DNA of 64,000 bases, taken from positions 62,001 through 126,000 of the forward strand of contig CAJTJC010000004.1 in NCBI GenBank assembly GCA_910576655.1, in the 5' to 3' direction. The notes beneath the pieces are model-generated. The model was not told the DNA's origin, did no database searches, and saw only the letters and a list, made by a program, of their open reading frames with translations. The position numbers and the translations under genes are program-made. The DNA comes from an uncultured Christensenella sp. GTDB lineage: Bacteria; Bacillota; Clostridia; Christensenellales; Borkfalkiaceae. Shown here one piece after another: positions 39,655 through 49,722 of this stretch (the first letter of the stretch is position 1; each line of letters opens with the position of its first letter).

Positions 39655-41580
39655 ATGCCAAGTAAAATCAATCGCGACTACGACGCGAACAGCCTGAAAG
39701 CCTTAAAAGGACTCGAACCCGTAAGGGAGCACCCTGGTATGTATATCGGCCCCACGGACGAAAAAGGACTGCACTGCCTTGTCAGAGAGGTTATCGACAA
39801 CTCGATTGACGAAGCGCTTGCAGGCTATTGCGACAGAATAGACGTCGTAATCACCGAGGACGGCTCGTGTTCCGTCAAGGACAACGGAAGAGGTATACCC
39901 ACGGGTATCAACAAGGAAGAGGGAATAAGCGGAGTAGAGCTTGCGCTTACAAATCTTAATGCGGGCGGCAAATTCGGCGGCGGCAATAAGGCGGGCGGAT
40001 ATAAAATTTCGTCAGGTCTGCACGGCGTCGGCGTTTCGTGCGTTAACGCACTTTCCGATACTCTCGTCGCCGAGGTTGCCCAGAACGGACACCTTTACAG
40101 GCAGGTATATCATTGCGGAATACCCGAAAAGCCATTAAAAGCGGTTGCTAAAACCGAGCTTACGGGTACGACTATAACTTTCCATCCCGACGCAACGGTA
40201 TTCGAAACGATTGATTTCAACTACGATACCCTTAAAACACTTTTGAGGGAGCTTTCCTATCTCAACAAGGGGCTTACGTTGACACTTGAGGACAGGCGTA
40301 ACGGAAAGGTTCGCAGCGACGTATTTTGTTACGAGGGCGGCGTAGTTCACTTCATTCAGGACATCAACAAGGGCAAGGAAACGCTGTTTGCAAAGCCCGT
40401 ATATTTCGAGGATTCCGAGGGCGACGACAAGTTTCTCGAAATAGCGATACAGTACAACAACAGTTACAGCGAACAGATTTTTCCGTTCTCTAACAATATC
40501 CGCCAGCCCGACGGCGGAACGCACCTCGAAGGCTTCAAGGCTGCGCTTACCAAGGTAATAAACGATTCGGGCAGAAAGCTTAACATTTTAAAGGACAATA
40601 TGAAGCTTTCCGGGGACGACGTGCGCGAGGGTATTACGGCGGTCGTATCCGTCAAGATAGCCGACGCGCAGTACGAAAGCCAGACGAAGAGCAAGCTTTG
40701 CTCTACCTACGTAAGGGGCTTCGTTGCCAAGGCTGTCACCGAAAAGTTCGGTATGTATTTAGAGGAACACCCCGCCGAAACGCGCGAGCTTATTTTGCGC
40801 TGTCTTACCGCGCAGCGCGCGAGAGAGGCGGCAAGGCTTGCCCGCGAGGAAACTCATAGAAAGGGTGTGCTTGAAAGCACTAAGCTTCCCGGCAAGCTTG
40901 CCGACTGTTCGGACAAGCGTCCCGAGCTATGCGAAATTTATATCGTAGAGGGCGACAGTGCAGGCGGTACCGCAAAGCAGGGCAGAGACAGGCGTTTTCA
41001 GGCCATTCTGCCGTTGAGAGGTAAAATTCTCAACGTAGAGAAGGTAAGGCTTGACAGGGCGCTTGGCAACGAGGAAATTAAGGCCATGATTACCGCGTTC
41101 GGTTGCGGTATTCAGGAAAATTTTGACGAAAGCAAACTGCGCTACGACAGAATTATAATCATGACCGACGCCGACGTGGACGGTTCGCACATAAGAATAC
41201 TTCTTTTGACGTTTTTTTTCAGATATATGCGCCCGTTGGTCGAAAACGGACACATTTATGCGGCTCAGCCGCCCCTCTACAAGGTATCCGGCAAGGGCAT
41301 TCCCGACACTTACCTTTACGACGACAAGGCGCTCGAAGAGTTCAGAAACAGCTACTCTGGCAAATTCGAGCTTCAACGCTACAAGGGTCTCGGCGAAATG
41401 AACAAAGAACAGCTTTGGGAAACTACCATGGACCCCGCGCGCCGTACGCTCGTCCGTATAAACGTAGAGGACGCGGTAGAAGCGGACAAGTATTTCTCGC
41501 TTTTAATGGGCGAGCAACCCGAACTCAGACGCCAGTTCATTGAAGAAAACGCTAAGCTCGTAGAAGAGCTTGACGTATAA
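39655..41580 (+). CDS. gyrB: DNA gyrase subunit B
   Basis: A 641-residue type IIA topoisomerase ATPase subunit: VREHPGMYIGP, EVIDNSIDEALAG and VKDNGRGIPTG (GHKL ATP site), GLHGVGVSCVNALS, then Toprim YIVEGDSAGGTAKQGRDRR and TDADVDGSHI. C-terminal ELQRYKGLGEMN. Together with gyrA 11 bases downstream it introduces negative supercoils. Gyrase rather than topoisomerase IV is supported by the GyrA box in its partner. Confidence 0.95.
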   Translation: MPSKINRDYDANSLKALKGLEPVREHPGMYIGPTDEKGLHCLVREVIDNSIDEALAGYCDRIDVVITEDGSCSVKDNGRGIPTGINKEEGISGVELALTNLNAGGKFGGGNKAGGYKISSGLHGVGVSCVNALSDTLVAEVAQNGHLYRQVYHCGIPEKPLKAVAKTELTGTTITFHPDATVFETIDFNYDTLKTLLRELSYLNKGLTLTLEDRRNGKVRSDVFCYEGGVVHFIQDINKGKETLFAKPVYFEDSEGDDKFLEIAIQYNNSYSEQIFPFSNNIRQPDGGTHLEGFKAALTKVINDSGRKLNILKDNMKLSGDDVREGITAVVSVKIADAQYESQTKSKLCSTYVRGFVAKAVTEKFGMYLEEHPAETRELILRCLTAQRAREAARLAREETHRKGVLESTKLPGKLADCSDKRPELCEIYIVEGDSAGGTAKQGRDRRFQAILPLRGKILNVEKVRLDRALGNEEIKAMITAFGCGIQENFDESKLRYDRIIIMTDADVDGSHIRILLLTFFFRYMRPLVENGHIYAAQPPLYKVSGKGIPDTYLYDDKALEEFRNSYSGKFELQRYKGLGEMNKEQLWETTMDPARRTLVRINVEDAVEADKYFSLLMGEQPELRRQFIEENAKLVEELDV

Positions 41581-41591
41581 GGAGGGCAAAG

Positions 41592-44171
41592 ATGGCTAAA
41601 AAAGAGACGAGTGCCGAGCTTACCGAAGAGTTTGTAAAAACTCTTGCTATGACCAAGTTTTTAGACGTCGAGGTCGACGAAGAGCTTAAAAAATCGTTTA
41701 TCGCCTATGCAATGGCGGTCAACGTATCCCGAGCCATTCCCGACGTTAGGGACGGACTTAAACCCGTCCATAGACGTATTCTTTATTCCATGCACGAGTT
41801 GGGTCTGTATTCCGACAAGGCGTTCAGAAAATGTGCGCGTATCGTCGGTGACTGTCTCGGTAAATATCACCCTCACGGCGACAGCTCGGTTTACGACGCG
41901 CTGGTAAGGCTTGCGCAGGACTTTTCGATAAACTTCCCGCTTATAGAGGGACACGGTAACTTCGGTTCCGTCGACGGCGACCCCGCCGCGGCAATGAGGT
42001 ATACCGAAGCAAGGCTTTCCAAGCTCTCTTCGGAAATGCTTCGCGACCTCGACAAGGAAACGGTTGACTTTTATCCTACCTTCGACGATACGGGTATGCA
42101 GCCCACGGTTTTGCCGTCGCGCTTCCCCAACATGCTTGTTAACGGCTCGGACGGTATCGCGGTCGGTATGGCTACCAACATTCCCCCGCACAACCTCGGC
42201 GAAGTAATCGACGGTGTTGTCGCAATGATTGAAAACCCCGAAATCGACGTTGACGAGCTTATGCAGTATATTCCCGCACCCGATTTCCCTACGGGCGCGC
42301 TGATTATGGGCAGAGCAGGCATAAAACGCGCTTACAGAACGGGCAGGGGCAGTATAATTATCCGCTCCCGCTGCGAAGTAGAAGAGTATAAAAGCGGAAA
42401 TATTGTAAAAAACCGTATAGTAGTTACCGAAATTCCGTATCAGGTTAACAAGGCAAAGCTTATAGAAAATATGGCCGACCTTGTAAAGGACAAAAAGATT
42501 GAGGGCATTTCCGACATTCGCGAAGAGTCCGACAGAGACGGTATGCGTATCGTTATCGAGCTTAAAAAGGACGCAAACCCGCAGGTCGTTCTCAATATGC
42601 TGTACAAGCATACAAACCTGCAAATTTCCGACGGACTTTGCATGCTTGCGCTTGTCGACGGTACGCCGAAAATACTTAATTTAAGAGAATTTATATACTA
42701 CTATCTCGAACATCAGAAAGAGATAATTACACGCCGTACGCGTTTCGATTTGAATAAGACGGAAGAGCGCGCGCACATATTGCGCGGACTTGTAATCGCG
42801 CAGGCAAGCATTGACGAGGTTGTCAAGGTCTGCCGCGAGGCAAAGGACAAGGCGGACTGCGTGCAGAAGCTGACCGCTAAGTTCGAGCTGGACGAAAGAC
42901 AGGCAAACGCGGTTGCGGAATTAAGACTTTACAGACTGTCGCACCTTGAAGTGGATAAGCTTAAAGAAGAGCATAACACTCTCGAGCTTATGATTGCGGA
43001 CTTTAAGGACATACTTGCTCACGAAAGCAGAGTGCTTGAAATTATCAAGACTGACCTGCTTGAAATCAAACGCAAGTATCCTTCCGAGAGAAGAACGGAA
43101 ATAGCTGTTGATTTGGACGGCGAAATCGTCGACGCGGACCTTATTCCTATCGAACAGGTCGTTATCTCGATGACCCATACGGGCTACGTCAAGAGACTTC
43201 CCGTTTCCGAATACCACGCGCAGAACCGCGGCGGTAAGGGAATTACGGCGCACAAGCCCAAGGAAGAGGACTTCGTGGAAAGAATGTTCGTCTGCTCGTC
43301 GCACGACGATATTCTGCTTTTCTCTAACAAGGGCAGAGTGTACCGCATAAAGGCTTACGAAATTCCCGAGGCGACGCGTATCGCTCGCGGCAGAGCGGTT
43401 GTAAATATCGTCCAGATTGCTCAGGACGAAAAGATAAATACGCTTATGCCGGTGCAGCCGGATATGCGTGGTACGATAGCGTTTGCAACCCGTAACGGAC
43501 TTATCAAAAAGACGCGCCTTAGCGAATTTAACCATATCAATAAAAACGGTAAAATCGCTATTAAGCTCAACGAGGGCGACGACCTTATGTCGGTAGTACT
43601 TACGACCGGACACAACGAAATTATGATTGCATCGCGTTCGGGTAAATGTATCCGCTTTGACGAGCGTCATATCCGCTCGATGGGCAGAGACACCGCAGGT
43701 GTCAAGGCAATGAAGCTTGATAAAAGCGACTGCCTCGTCGATATGCTTGTAGTAGACGAAACCAAGGATGTGCTCACCGTCACTTCTAACGGTTACGGCA
43801 AGCGCAGCGACATAGAGGATTACAGAGTACAGGGCAGAGCAGGAAAGGGCATAAAGGCAGGTATCTTCAACGAGGTTACGGGCTATCTCGTAAACATGAA
43901 GCAGGTTACCGACGCCGACGACGTAATGCTTATTTCCGACAACGGAACTATTATCAGAATGCACTGCGACAGTATTTCGCATATCGGCAGAAATACCAAG
44001 GGCGTAAGACTTATGCGCCTTAGAAACGGCGTAGTCGCAACTGTTGCGCTTACTGCTAAGGACGAGGACGAGGCCGCCGAAGCGCTTGCCGAAGCAGCGC
44101 CCGAGGTCGTACCCGCACCCCCCGCGATAGAAGCGGAAAAGGGACTCGGCGTAGACGAAATAGACGAATAA
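41592..44171 (+). CDS. gyrA: DNA gyrase subunit A
   Basis: An 859-residue subunit. Active-site Tyr137 in AAMRYTEARLS; the quinolone region HPHGDSSVYDAL keeps Ser and Asp at the usual resistance positions. The C-terminal beta-pinwheel contains HAQNRGGKGITAHK, a variant of the GyrA box QRRGGKG, so this is gyrase, not ParC. Ends in an acidic/Ala/Pro tail (EDEAAEALAEAAPEVVPAP). GGAGG precedes the ATG. A terminator follows. Confidence 0.95.
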   Translation: MAKKETSAELTEEFVKTLAMTKFLDVEVDEELKKSFIAYAMAVNVSRAIPDVRDGLKPVHRRILYSMHELGLYSDKAFRKCARIVGDCLGKYHPHGDSSVYDALVRLAQDFSINFPLIEGHGNFGSVDGDPAAAMRYTEARLSKLSSEMLRDLDKETVDFYPTFDDTGMQPTVLPSRFPNMLVNGSDGIAVGMATNIPPHNLGEVIDGVVAMIENPEIDVDELMQYIPAPDFPTGALIMGRAGIKRAYRTGRGSIIIRSRCEVEEYKSGNIVKNRIVVTEIPYQVNKAKLIENMADLVKDKKIEGISDIREESDRDGMRIVIELKKDANPQVVLNMLYKHTNLQISDGLCMLALVDGTPKILNLREFIYYYLEHQKEIITRRTRFDLNKTEERAHILRGLVIAQASIDEVVKVCREAKDKADCVQKLTAKFELDERQANAVAELRLYRLSHLEVDKLKEEHNTLELMIADFKDILAHESRVLEIIKTDLLEIKRKYPSERRTEIAVDLDGEIVDADLIPIEQVVISMTHTGYVKRLPVSEYHAQNRGGKGITAHKPKEEDFVERMFVCSSHDDILLFSNKGRVYRIKAYEIPEATRIARGRAVVNIVQIAQDEKINTLMPVQPDMRGTIAFATRNGLIKKTRLSEFNHINKNGKIAIKLNEGDDLMSVVLTTGHNEIMIASRSGKCIRFDERHIRSMGRDTAGVKAMKLDKSDCLVDMLVVDETKDVLTVTSNGYGKRSDIEDYRVQGRAGKGIKAGIFNEVTGYLVNMKQVTDADDVMLISDNGTIIRMHCDSISHIGRNTKGVRLMRLRNGVVATVALTAKDEDEAAEALAEAAPEVVPAPPAIEAEKGLGVDEIDE

Positions 44172-44176
44172 AAAAG

Positions 44177-44199
44177 CGCGGCGTTAAGCCGCGTTTTTT
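44177..44199 (+). terminator. Intrinsic terminator after gyrA
   Basis: CGCGGC (44177-44182) pairs with GCCGCG (44188-44193) around GTTAA, then six T. Confidence 0.85.
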
Positions 44200-44237
44200 G
44201 TTTATTTAAAAACTTTTAATCAGTTATAATTTTCGTT

Positions 44238-44266
44238 TTGCAAAAGTGCGCTATTCGTTATATAAT
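44238..44266 (+). promoter_or_regulatory. Promoter of the 44280 gene
   Basis: TTGCAA (44238-44243), 17 bases, TATAAT (44261-44266). The ATG follows 13 bases after the -10 box, leaving a leader of about 7 bases with no binding site. Confidence 0.65.
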
Positions 44267-44279
44267 TATTAAGTAAATT

Positions 44280-44852
44280 ATGAATATTAATAAGAAATAT
44301 ACAAAAGTGTGTTTAATAGTTTCTTGTATTTTTGCCGTTATTGCAAGCGTGTTTTTTGTTGTTTCTATTTTCGGTATACCGCAGGCAGTAGGAATAAAGA
44401 AAAAAACAAAGTATTTGTATGAAAATAGTATTGAGGTTGACGCTTATTTTAAGTATTATTATGACGATTATCATTTAGTTTCGCCCGGCAATCATTCGAG
44501 AGGGTGGAAAGGGAATTTTCACATAGTATATGAATACGTTGACGATGACAATCGCACCTATACGGATGAATATCGAGATGCCGTTGTATGCAGAAGCAGA
44601 GAAGAGTTGCGTGCACGCGAGCAGTATATTAAGCAACTGATAGCAACGGAAAGACAGACAATGAAAATGCTTATTGCCGATAACGGTTTATGCTGTTTGT
44701 CCGTTTATAAAGAAACTTTGTTAAGACCTACTACGTTGATTACATACAGTATAATGTTACCGGTCGCGTCGGTAGTGTTGGGCTTTTGCATATTCGGTAT
44801 TGTAACACAGTCGAAAAACTTGCGGCGTATGCGCGGCGTAAATTATAAATAA
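44280..44852 (+). CDS. Two-helix membrane protein of unknown function
   Basis: A 190-residue protein with membrane segments at about 10-33 and 148-172 and an outside region rich in Tyr and charged residues (VDAYFKYYYDDYH, FHIVYEYVDDDNRTY). Resembles the DUF3592-like soluble parts of the protein at 24050 in spirit only; not recognised. AT-rich codon use unlike its neighbours hints at later acquisition (inference). Confidence 0.6.
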   Translation: MNINKKYTKVCLIVSCIFAVIASVFFVVSIFGIPQAVGIKKKTKYLYENSIEVDAYFKYYYDDYHLVSPGNHSRGWKGNFHIVYEYVDDDNRTYTDEYRDAVVCRSREELRAREQYIKQLIATERQTMKMLIADNGLCCLSVYKETLLRPTTLITYSIMLPVASVVLGFCIFGIVTQSKNLRRMRGVNYK

Positions 44853-44878
44853 CGTATTTTATAAAATTTCAGCGTAAA

Positions 44879-44903
44879 AAAGACCGTGTTAAGCACGGTC
44901 TTT
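44879..44903. terminator. Bidirectional terminator
   Basis: AAAGACCGTG (44879-44888) pairs with CACGGTCTTT (44894-44903) around TTAAG, between convergent genes. Confidence 0.9.
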
Positions 44904-44907
44904 TAAG

Positions 44908-47514
44908 TTATTTTGCGTTTTCTTCTTTGCGTTTGTGTTTGCCGGTAGAGGAAGGGAAGATTAAATGCATAAGCTCTATAATCCAGCCCGATATGGGGAA
45001 TGCTGCTTCCAGAACGACGACGAGTATTAATATCTTTGCGTAGTCCCATTCAAGGTTTGCCCAGTCGTCGTAGAACATATTGCCGAGCTGAGGAATGGCA
45101 AAGCATATAATAGTTACCGTCAGCACGCTAAGGCAAAGCACCGCGCGGTATACGTTCAACGGTTTACACGTTCTAAATACCATTACAAGTCCCGAGAAGG
45201 TCAGCGCCATCATACACATTGCCTTGTAGTGCGTTCCGAATTCGTCAGGGTCGGCTACGTTGGTTATATACATTGACATAACGCATATCAGCATTGTCAG
45301 CGCACCCGCGACCGCCCCGCTCATAACGTGCGTAATAAATTTTCCCTGCACTCGCTCTTTGTTGGGTTGTAGCGAGAGGAAGAAGGAGGGGATTGCAATA
45401 ACCGTAATTTCCAGTAACAGTACGTTCTTGGGCATAAACATATATGCCTCGCCTATCGCGCAGAAAATTATTGCAAGTATTGCCGTAAACAGCGTTTTCA
45501 TAAGGTAGAGCGAGGAGGAGTTTTTAATATTGTTAATAACCCTTCTGCCCTCGGCGACTACCTTCGGCATATTGTTGAAGTTGTTGTCCATAAGCACGAT
45601 ATGGCTTACGTTGCGCGCGGCTTCGCTTCCCGATGCAACGGATATTGCGCAGTCGGCTTCTTTAAGCGCCAAAATGTCGTTAACGCCGTCGCCCGTCATT
45701 GCAACGGTGTTGCCTTCGGACTTTATCGAGCGTACCAAAATAGCCTTTTGCTCAGGCGAAACTCTGCCGAAAACGGTATATTTGTTGGCAACGCTTTCAA
45801 CTTCCTTTTCGTTCAGTCCTTCAAGCGAGATGTATTTTTCGGCGTCCTTAATTCCTGCGCGCTTTGCAACCTCGCATACGGTAACGGGGTTGTCGCCCGA
45901 AATTACCTTAACCGCAACGTCGTTGTCCTTGAACCAGCCTATCGTTTCAATAGCGTCCTCGCGGATATTGTCCGCAATGGATATAACCGCAACGGGCTTC
46001 AAAACCGCGGGCAACTTATCGCCGACGATGGGCACGGGGGAGGTGGCAAGCACTATTACCCTCAGTCCCATTTGCGCGTAGCTTTTTACAATTTTTTCTA
46101 CCTTTGCGGGGTAGGGCTTCAAAACGAATTCGGGCGCGCCCATAACGAAGGTTCCCGCATCCTCGAACGTGACGGCTGATAGCTTTCTTTTGGAAGAGAA
46201 GGGTATTGTTGCAATCGGTGAAAGCGCGTCGCTTATTCCGAAGTGGTTGTGCAAAGCTATCGACGTCTGATTGTTGTCGTCCAGCGCTGCAAGCATACTG
46301 CCCATAATGTCGTTGAGAGAATATTCCCCGACGGTGTTTAAAATCACGCAGTCGTTTACTCTCATTCTGCCGTCGGTAATGGTACCCGTCTTGTCAAGGC
46401 AAAGCACGTTTACCCTTGCCAGCATTTCAAGCGAGTACATATCCTGCACCAGCGTCTGATTTTTAGCAAGTCTCACGATACCGAGAGCAAGAGCGATACT
46501 CGTTAAAAGCAACATACCCGAGGGAATCATTCCTATTACTACCGAGCAGGTTCGCTGTATCGCGTAGTTTATATTCGCGTCGAATATAAAGTCCGTTACG
46601 GTATCGGGAATGGTGGTGGTGTCGCCTTTGGTTACGAAGAACATCCATATAGCGATGGGGAAGATAAGGAACGAAACCGCCTTTATAATAAGCTTGGTAG
46701 AGTTCATAAGCTCCGACTTCGGCTTTTTATATTTTTTTGCCTTCGAGGTCAGCTTTTCAAGGTAGGTCTCTCTTCCGACCTTGTCGACCCTGAATTTACC
46801 GCTGCCGCTCGAAATAAAGCTGCCCGCATAAAGCGTATCGCCCACGTTCTTTTTTATGGCGACCGACTCGCCCGTCAGCAGGCTTTCGTTTACCTCGACC
46901 GAGCCTTCGGCAAGAATACAGTCGGCGGGTACCTGATTTCCAAGCTCTAAAATAATTACGTCGTCCATAACTATTTCGCTTACCGGTATTTCCACCGTCT
47001 CGCCGTCGCGTATCGTCTTAATGGAATTTGACGCCAGAATAGACAGCTTATCAATCGACAGCTTAGAGCGGATTTCCTGTATAATTCCTATTCCGATATT
47101 CGCAAGCGTAATAAAAATTACCAGATAGTTCGTAATTCCTTTCGTTCCCGCGATAAACAGCGATATACCCGCAATAAGGCACAAAAGGTTAAAGAACGTA
47201 CATATATTGCCGATAAAGATGCTCGCGTAAGAGCGGGAATACTTTTTGTTTGTGTCGTTGAACAGAAACTGCGTAAACCTCGTCTGAACCTGCGCGGTGG
47301 TAAGTCCCTTTTTAAGGCTCGGCGAAAATCTGTCAACCTTTGCAGACACCGTCTTTTTGGGGTGCTTTTTGAAGTATTTGATTATCTTTTCTTTGTCGAA
47401 CGTATCCGCGGGCGCAGCCTCTGCCGCAGTAGCGGCGGTTGCAGCCGTTTCGGAAACGGTTTCCGCTGCGGGTGCAGCTTCTTCGCTGTTCGACCTGTAA
47501 ACGATTTTACTCAT
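44908..47514 (-). CDS. P-type cation-transporting ATPase, CtpE-like
   Basis: An 868-residue P-type ATPase: actuator LLTGESV, phosphorylation site LCLDKTGTITDG, and hinge MTGDGVNDILALKEADCAIS. Eight to ten membrane helices; the M4 motif reads VIGMIPSGMLLLTS, close to the CtpE-like group (MPEGL...). CtpE-type pumps move Ca2+ or Mg2+; specificity here is not certain. An Ala/Glu-rich 40-residue N-terminal extension (EEAAPAAETVSETAATAATA) is unusual and disordered-looking. Convergent with the gene at 44280. Confidence 0.88.
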   Translation of the reverse strand: MSKIVYRSNSEEAAPAAETVSETAATAATAAEAAPADTFDKEKIIKYFKKHPKKTVSAKVDRFSPSLKKGLTTAQVQTRFTQFLFNDTNKKYSRSYASIFIGNICTFFNLLCLIAGISLFIAGTKGITNYLVIFITLANIGIGIIQEIRSKLSIDKLSILASNSIKTIRDGETVEIPVSEIVMDDVIILELGNQVPADCILAEGSVEVNESLLTGESVAIKKNVGDTLYAGSFISSGSGKFRVDKVGRETYLEKLTSKAKKYKKPKSELMNSTKLIIKAVSFLIFPIAIWMFFVTKGDTTTIPDTVTDFIFDANINYAIQRTCSVVIGMIPSGMLLLTSIALALGIVRLAKNQTLVQDMYSLEMLARVNVLCLDKTGTITDGRMRVNDCVILNTVGEYSLNDIMGSMLAALDDNNQTSIALHNHFGISDALSPIATIPFSSKRKLSAVTFEDAGTFVMGAPEFVLKPYPAKVEKIVKSYAQMGLRVIVLATSPVPIVGDKLPAVLKPVAVISIADNIREDAIETIGWFKDNDVAVKVISGDNPVTVCEVAKRAGIKDAEKYISLEGLNEKEVESVANKYTVFGRVSPEQKAILVRSIKSEGNTVAMTGDGVNDILALKEADCAISVASGSEAARNVSHIVLMDNNFNNMPKVVAEGRRVINNIKNSSSLYLMKTLFTAILAIIFCAIGEAYMFMPKNVLLLEITVIAIPSFFLSLQPNKERVQGKFITHVMSGAVAGALTMLICVMSMYITNVADPDEFGTHYKAMCMMALTFSGLVMVFRTCKPLNVYRAVLCLSVLTVTIICFAIPQLGNMFYDDWANLEWDYAKILILVVVLEAAFPISGWIIELMHLIFPSSTGKHKRKEENAK

Positions 47515-47594
47515 AAAATACCAACTGTTTAATTTACTGCTTATTTGATTATAACATATGCGGAAAATTTTTTCAAGATAATAAAGCTAATTAA

Positions 47595-47623
47595 TTGCAA
47601 ATACTGCAAAATTGCAGTATAAT
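47595..47623 (+). promoter_or_regulatory. serS promoter with a perfect palindrome in its spacer
   Basis: TTGCAA (47595-47600), 17 bases, TATAAT (47618-47623). The palindrome ATACTGCA-AAAT-TGCAGTAT occupies 47601-47620, filling the spacer and touching the -10. The leader is only about 25 bases, too short for a T-box. Confidence 0.75.
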
Positions 47624-47652
47624 TTTTAAGACATATTCTGGAGGAATTGCAA

Positions 47653-48945
47653 ATGATTGACATTAATCTTATCCGCGAAAATCCCGAGCTGGTAAAAGCC
47701 AACCTTAAAAAGAAATTTCAGGATAAAAAGCTTCTCCTTGTGGATGAGATAGCCGAGCTTGACAAGCGCAAGCGTGCCCTTCAAGCGGAGGGCGACAGCT
47801 GCCGTGCCATGCGCAATACTCTTGCAAAAAATATAGGCTCGCTCATGCGCGAGGGAAAAAAGGAAGAGGCGGAGGAAGCCAAACGCATTTCCAAGGAAAA
47901 TAACGACCGCGTTGCCCGCATAGAAGAGGAAACCGCAGAAATAGAGGCGCGGCTTAAAACCGCAATGATGTCAATTCCGAATATAATTGCTGACGACGTT
48001 CCCGTAGGCAGGGATGACAGCGAAAACGTGCAGGGCAAGGTGTTTTTAGAGGCTAAGGAAAAGCCCTTCGACGTTCCTTATCACCTCGATATTTTGGAAA
48101 GCCTCGGCGGAATAGACCTTGACGCCGCCCGCCGTACAAGCGGAAACGGCTTCTACTATCTTACGGGCGATATTGCCCGTCTGCACTCTGCGGTACTCAA
48201 TTATGCGCGCGACTTTATGATTGACAAGGGCTTTACCTACTGCATACCGCCCTATATGATAAGAAGCGACGTCGTTTCGGGCGTAATGAGCTTCGAAGAA
48301 ATGGAAGGCATGATGTACAAGATTGAGGGCGAGGACCTGTATCTTATCGGCACAAGCGAACACTCTATGATAGGCAGATTTATGGGCACCGTACTGTCAG
48401 AGGACAGCCTGCCGCAGACGCTGACGTCGTATTCGCCTTGTTTCAGAAAGGAAAAGGGAGCGCACGGCATAGAGGAACGCGGAATTTACCGTATACACCA
48501 GTTCGAAAAGCAGGAAATGATTGTAATCTGCAAGCCCGAAGAAAGCGAAGACTGGTACGAAAAAATGTGGAATTACACCGTCGAGCTTTTCGTATCCATG
48601 GAAATTCCCGTCCGTCAGCTTATATGTTGCTCGGGCGATTTGGCGGATTTAAAGTACAAAAGCTGCGATATAGAGGCGTGGAGCCCCCGCCAGAAAAAAT
48701 ATTTCGAGGTGGGCAGCTGTTCCAACCTTACGGACGCGCAGGCAAGAAGGCTTGGCATAAGGTATAAAAATTCCAAGACGGGCAAGAACGAATTTGCCCA
48801 TACCCTTAATAATACCGTCGTCGCGCCGCCGAGAATGTTGATTGCGTTCCTTGAAAATCATTTGCAGCCCGACGGCACCGTCTATATTCCGGAGGTACTT
48901 AGAAAGTATATGGGCGGCAAATCGAAAATAGAATTAAAGAAGTAA
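47653..48945 (+). CDS. serS: Seryl-tRNA synthetase
   Basis: A 430-residue class II synthetase: N-terminal coiled-coil tRNA-binding arm (about 25-110), then motif 2 (SPCFRKEKGAHGIEERGIYRIHQFEKQEM) and motif 3 (ppRMLIAFLENH). The ATG at 47653 gives the canonical MIDINLIRENPE start and lies 8 bases after GGAGG; an in-frame TTG six bases upstream is less likely. Confidence 0.97.
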   Translation: MIDINLIRENPELVKANLKKKFQDKKLLLVDEIAELDKRKRALQAEGDSCRAMRNTLAKNIGSLMREGKKEEAEEAKRISKENNDRVARIEEETAEIEARLKTAMMSIPNIIADDVPVGRDDSENVQGKVFLEAKEKPFDVPYHLDILESLGGIDLDAARRTSGNGFYYLTGDIARLHSAVLNYARDFMIDKGFTYCIPPYMIRSDVVSGVMSFEEMEGMMYKIEGEDLYLIGTSEHSMIGRFMGTVLSEDSLPQTLTSYSPCFRKEKGAHGIEERGIYRIHQFEKQEMIVICKPEESEDWYEKMWNYTVELFVSMEIPVRQLICCSGDLADLKYKSCDIEAWSPRQKKYFEVGSCSNLTDAQARRLGIRYKNSKTGKNEFAHTLNNTVVAPPRMLIAFLENHLQPDGTVYIPEVLRKYMGGKSKIELKK

Positions 48946-48953
48946 AAAAGCAA

Positions 48954-48980
48954 AAACCCCGTCCTGACAGGACGGGGTTT
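48954..48980. terminator. Bidirectional terminator
   Basis: AAACCCCGTCC (48954-48964) pairs with GGACGGGGTTT (48970-48980) around TGACA, between serS and the convergent gene at 48984. Confidence 0.9.
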
Positions 48981-48983
48981 AAA

Positions 48984-49715
48984 TTATTTAAGCTTAATCA
49001 TCTTTCTGAATTTTTTTGCCGTAAGAGAGGAAATTTTGAAATCCTTTTTTCTAAGCTTAGAAAGCTTTGCGTAAGTAAAATTCTTTTCGAGCGCGAGGTA
49101 TAATACGATTTCGCTTTTTAACCTGCCGTCGAACGAAATCAGTTTTTCGCTTTCCCAGCTTCCTTCCTTTATGCAAATCATTGCGTAGAGGTAGAATGTT
49201 ATCAATCTTGCGCAGAGCGCGTTTAGAACGTGGGAATATACGTCCTTCGAAAGCTTGGACTTAGCCGCCCCGAACGCTTCCGCCGCAATGAGTATGCCCG
49301 AATAGTTGTCGTCGGAAAACGCCGTTTCCGCGCGTTCGAACGTGAACGGCATATAAACCGATTTAAGCACCGTTTTACAGCTTAAAACAGAAAGCGCAAA
49401 GCAGGAAAACAGGTCGGCGCAGTCCTTTGCCACGGCTTTGATAACCGAGGTTTTAATTGCCGTGCCGCCCGTAAAGCTTACCATATCGGACGAATTTTTA
49501 TCGAGAATATTCAAAAGCGTGTTGACGTCGGCAAACCTGAATTTCTGTTCGAGCAGGACGGCGTATTTGCCCTTTGCGTTTTTAACTGCGCGCAGGACGA
49601 AGTCCTTTTCCGTCTCGTTTTCTTCGGGATATATCAATTCGATACCGTCGTAAAGCGTAGAGGCGTGTTTCAACCCCGTGTCGCAGCTTACGACAATAGT
49701 CAGCAAATTTCTCAT
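48984..49715 (-). CDS. Hypothetical protein, weakly glycosyltransferase-like
   Basis: A 243-residue protein, MRNLLTIVVSCDTGLKHASTLYDG..., with EKDFVLRAVKNAKGKYAVLLEQKFRF resembling the start of a family 2 glycosyltransferase (nucleotide strand, then a turn with a charged residue), but without a DxD or catalytic Asp region that I can confirm. Basic C-terminus (SLTAKKFRKMIKLK). The start at 49715 is chosen because a perfect promoter sits 7 bases upstream; the frame stays open further but only antisense to the exonuclease gene. Confidence 0.7.
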   Translation of the reverse strand: MRNLLTIVVSCDTGLKHASTLYDGIELIYPEENETEKDFVLRAVKNAKGKYAVLLEQKFRFADVNTLLNILDKNSSDMVSFTGGTAIKTSVIKAVAKDCADLFSCFALSVLSCKTVLKSVYMPFTFERAETAFSDDNYSGILIAAEAFGAAKSKLSKDVYSHVLNALCARLITFYLYAMICIKEGSWESEKLISFDGRLKSEIVLYLALEKNFTYAKLSKLRKKDFKISSLTAKKFRKMIKLK

Positions 49716-49722
49716 ACTGAAA

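Noticed and set aside
42921..43982. 353-codon - strand frame inside gyrA
   Set aside because: Antisense to conserved gyrA sequence; no gene character.
47524..47652. T-box riboswitch before serS
   Set aside because: No T-box core or specifier loop is visible, and the predicted leader is only about 25 bases.
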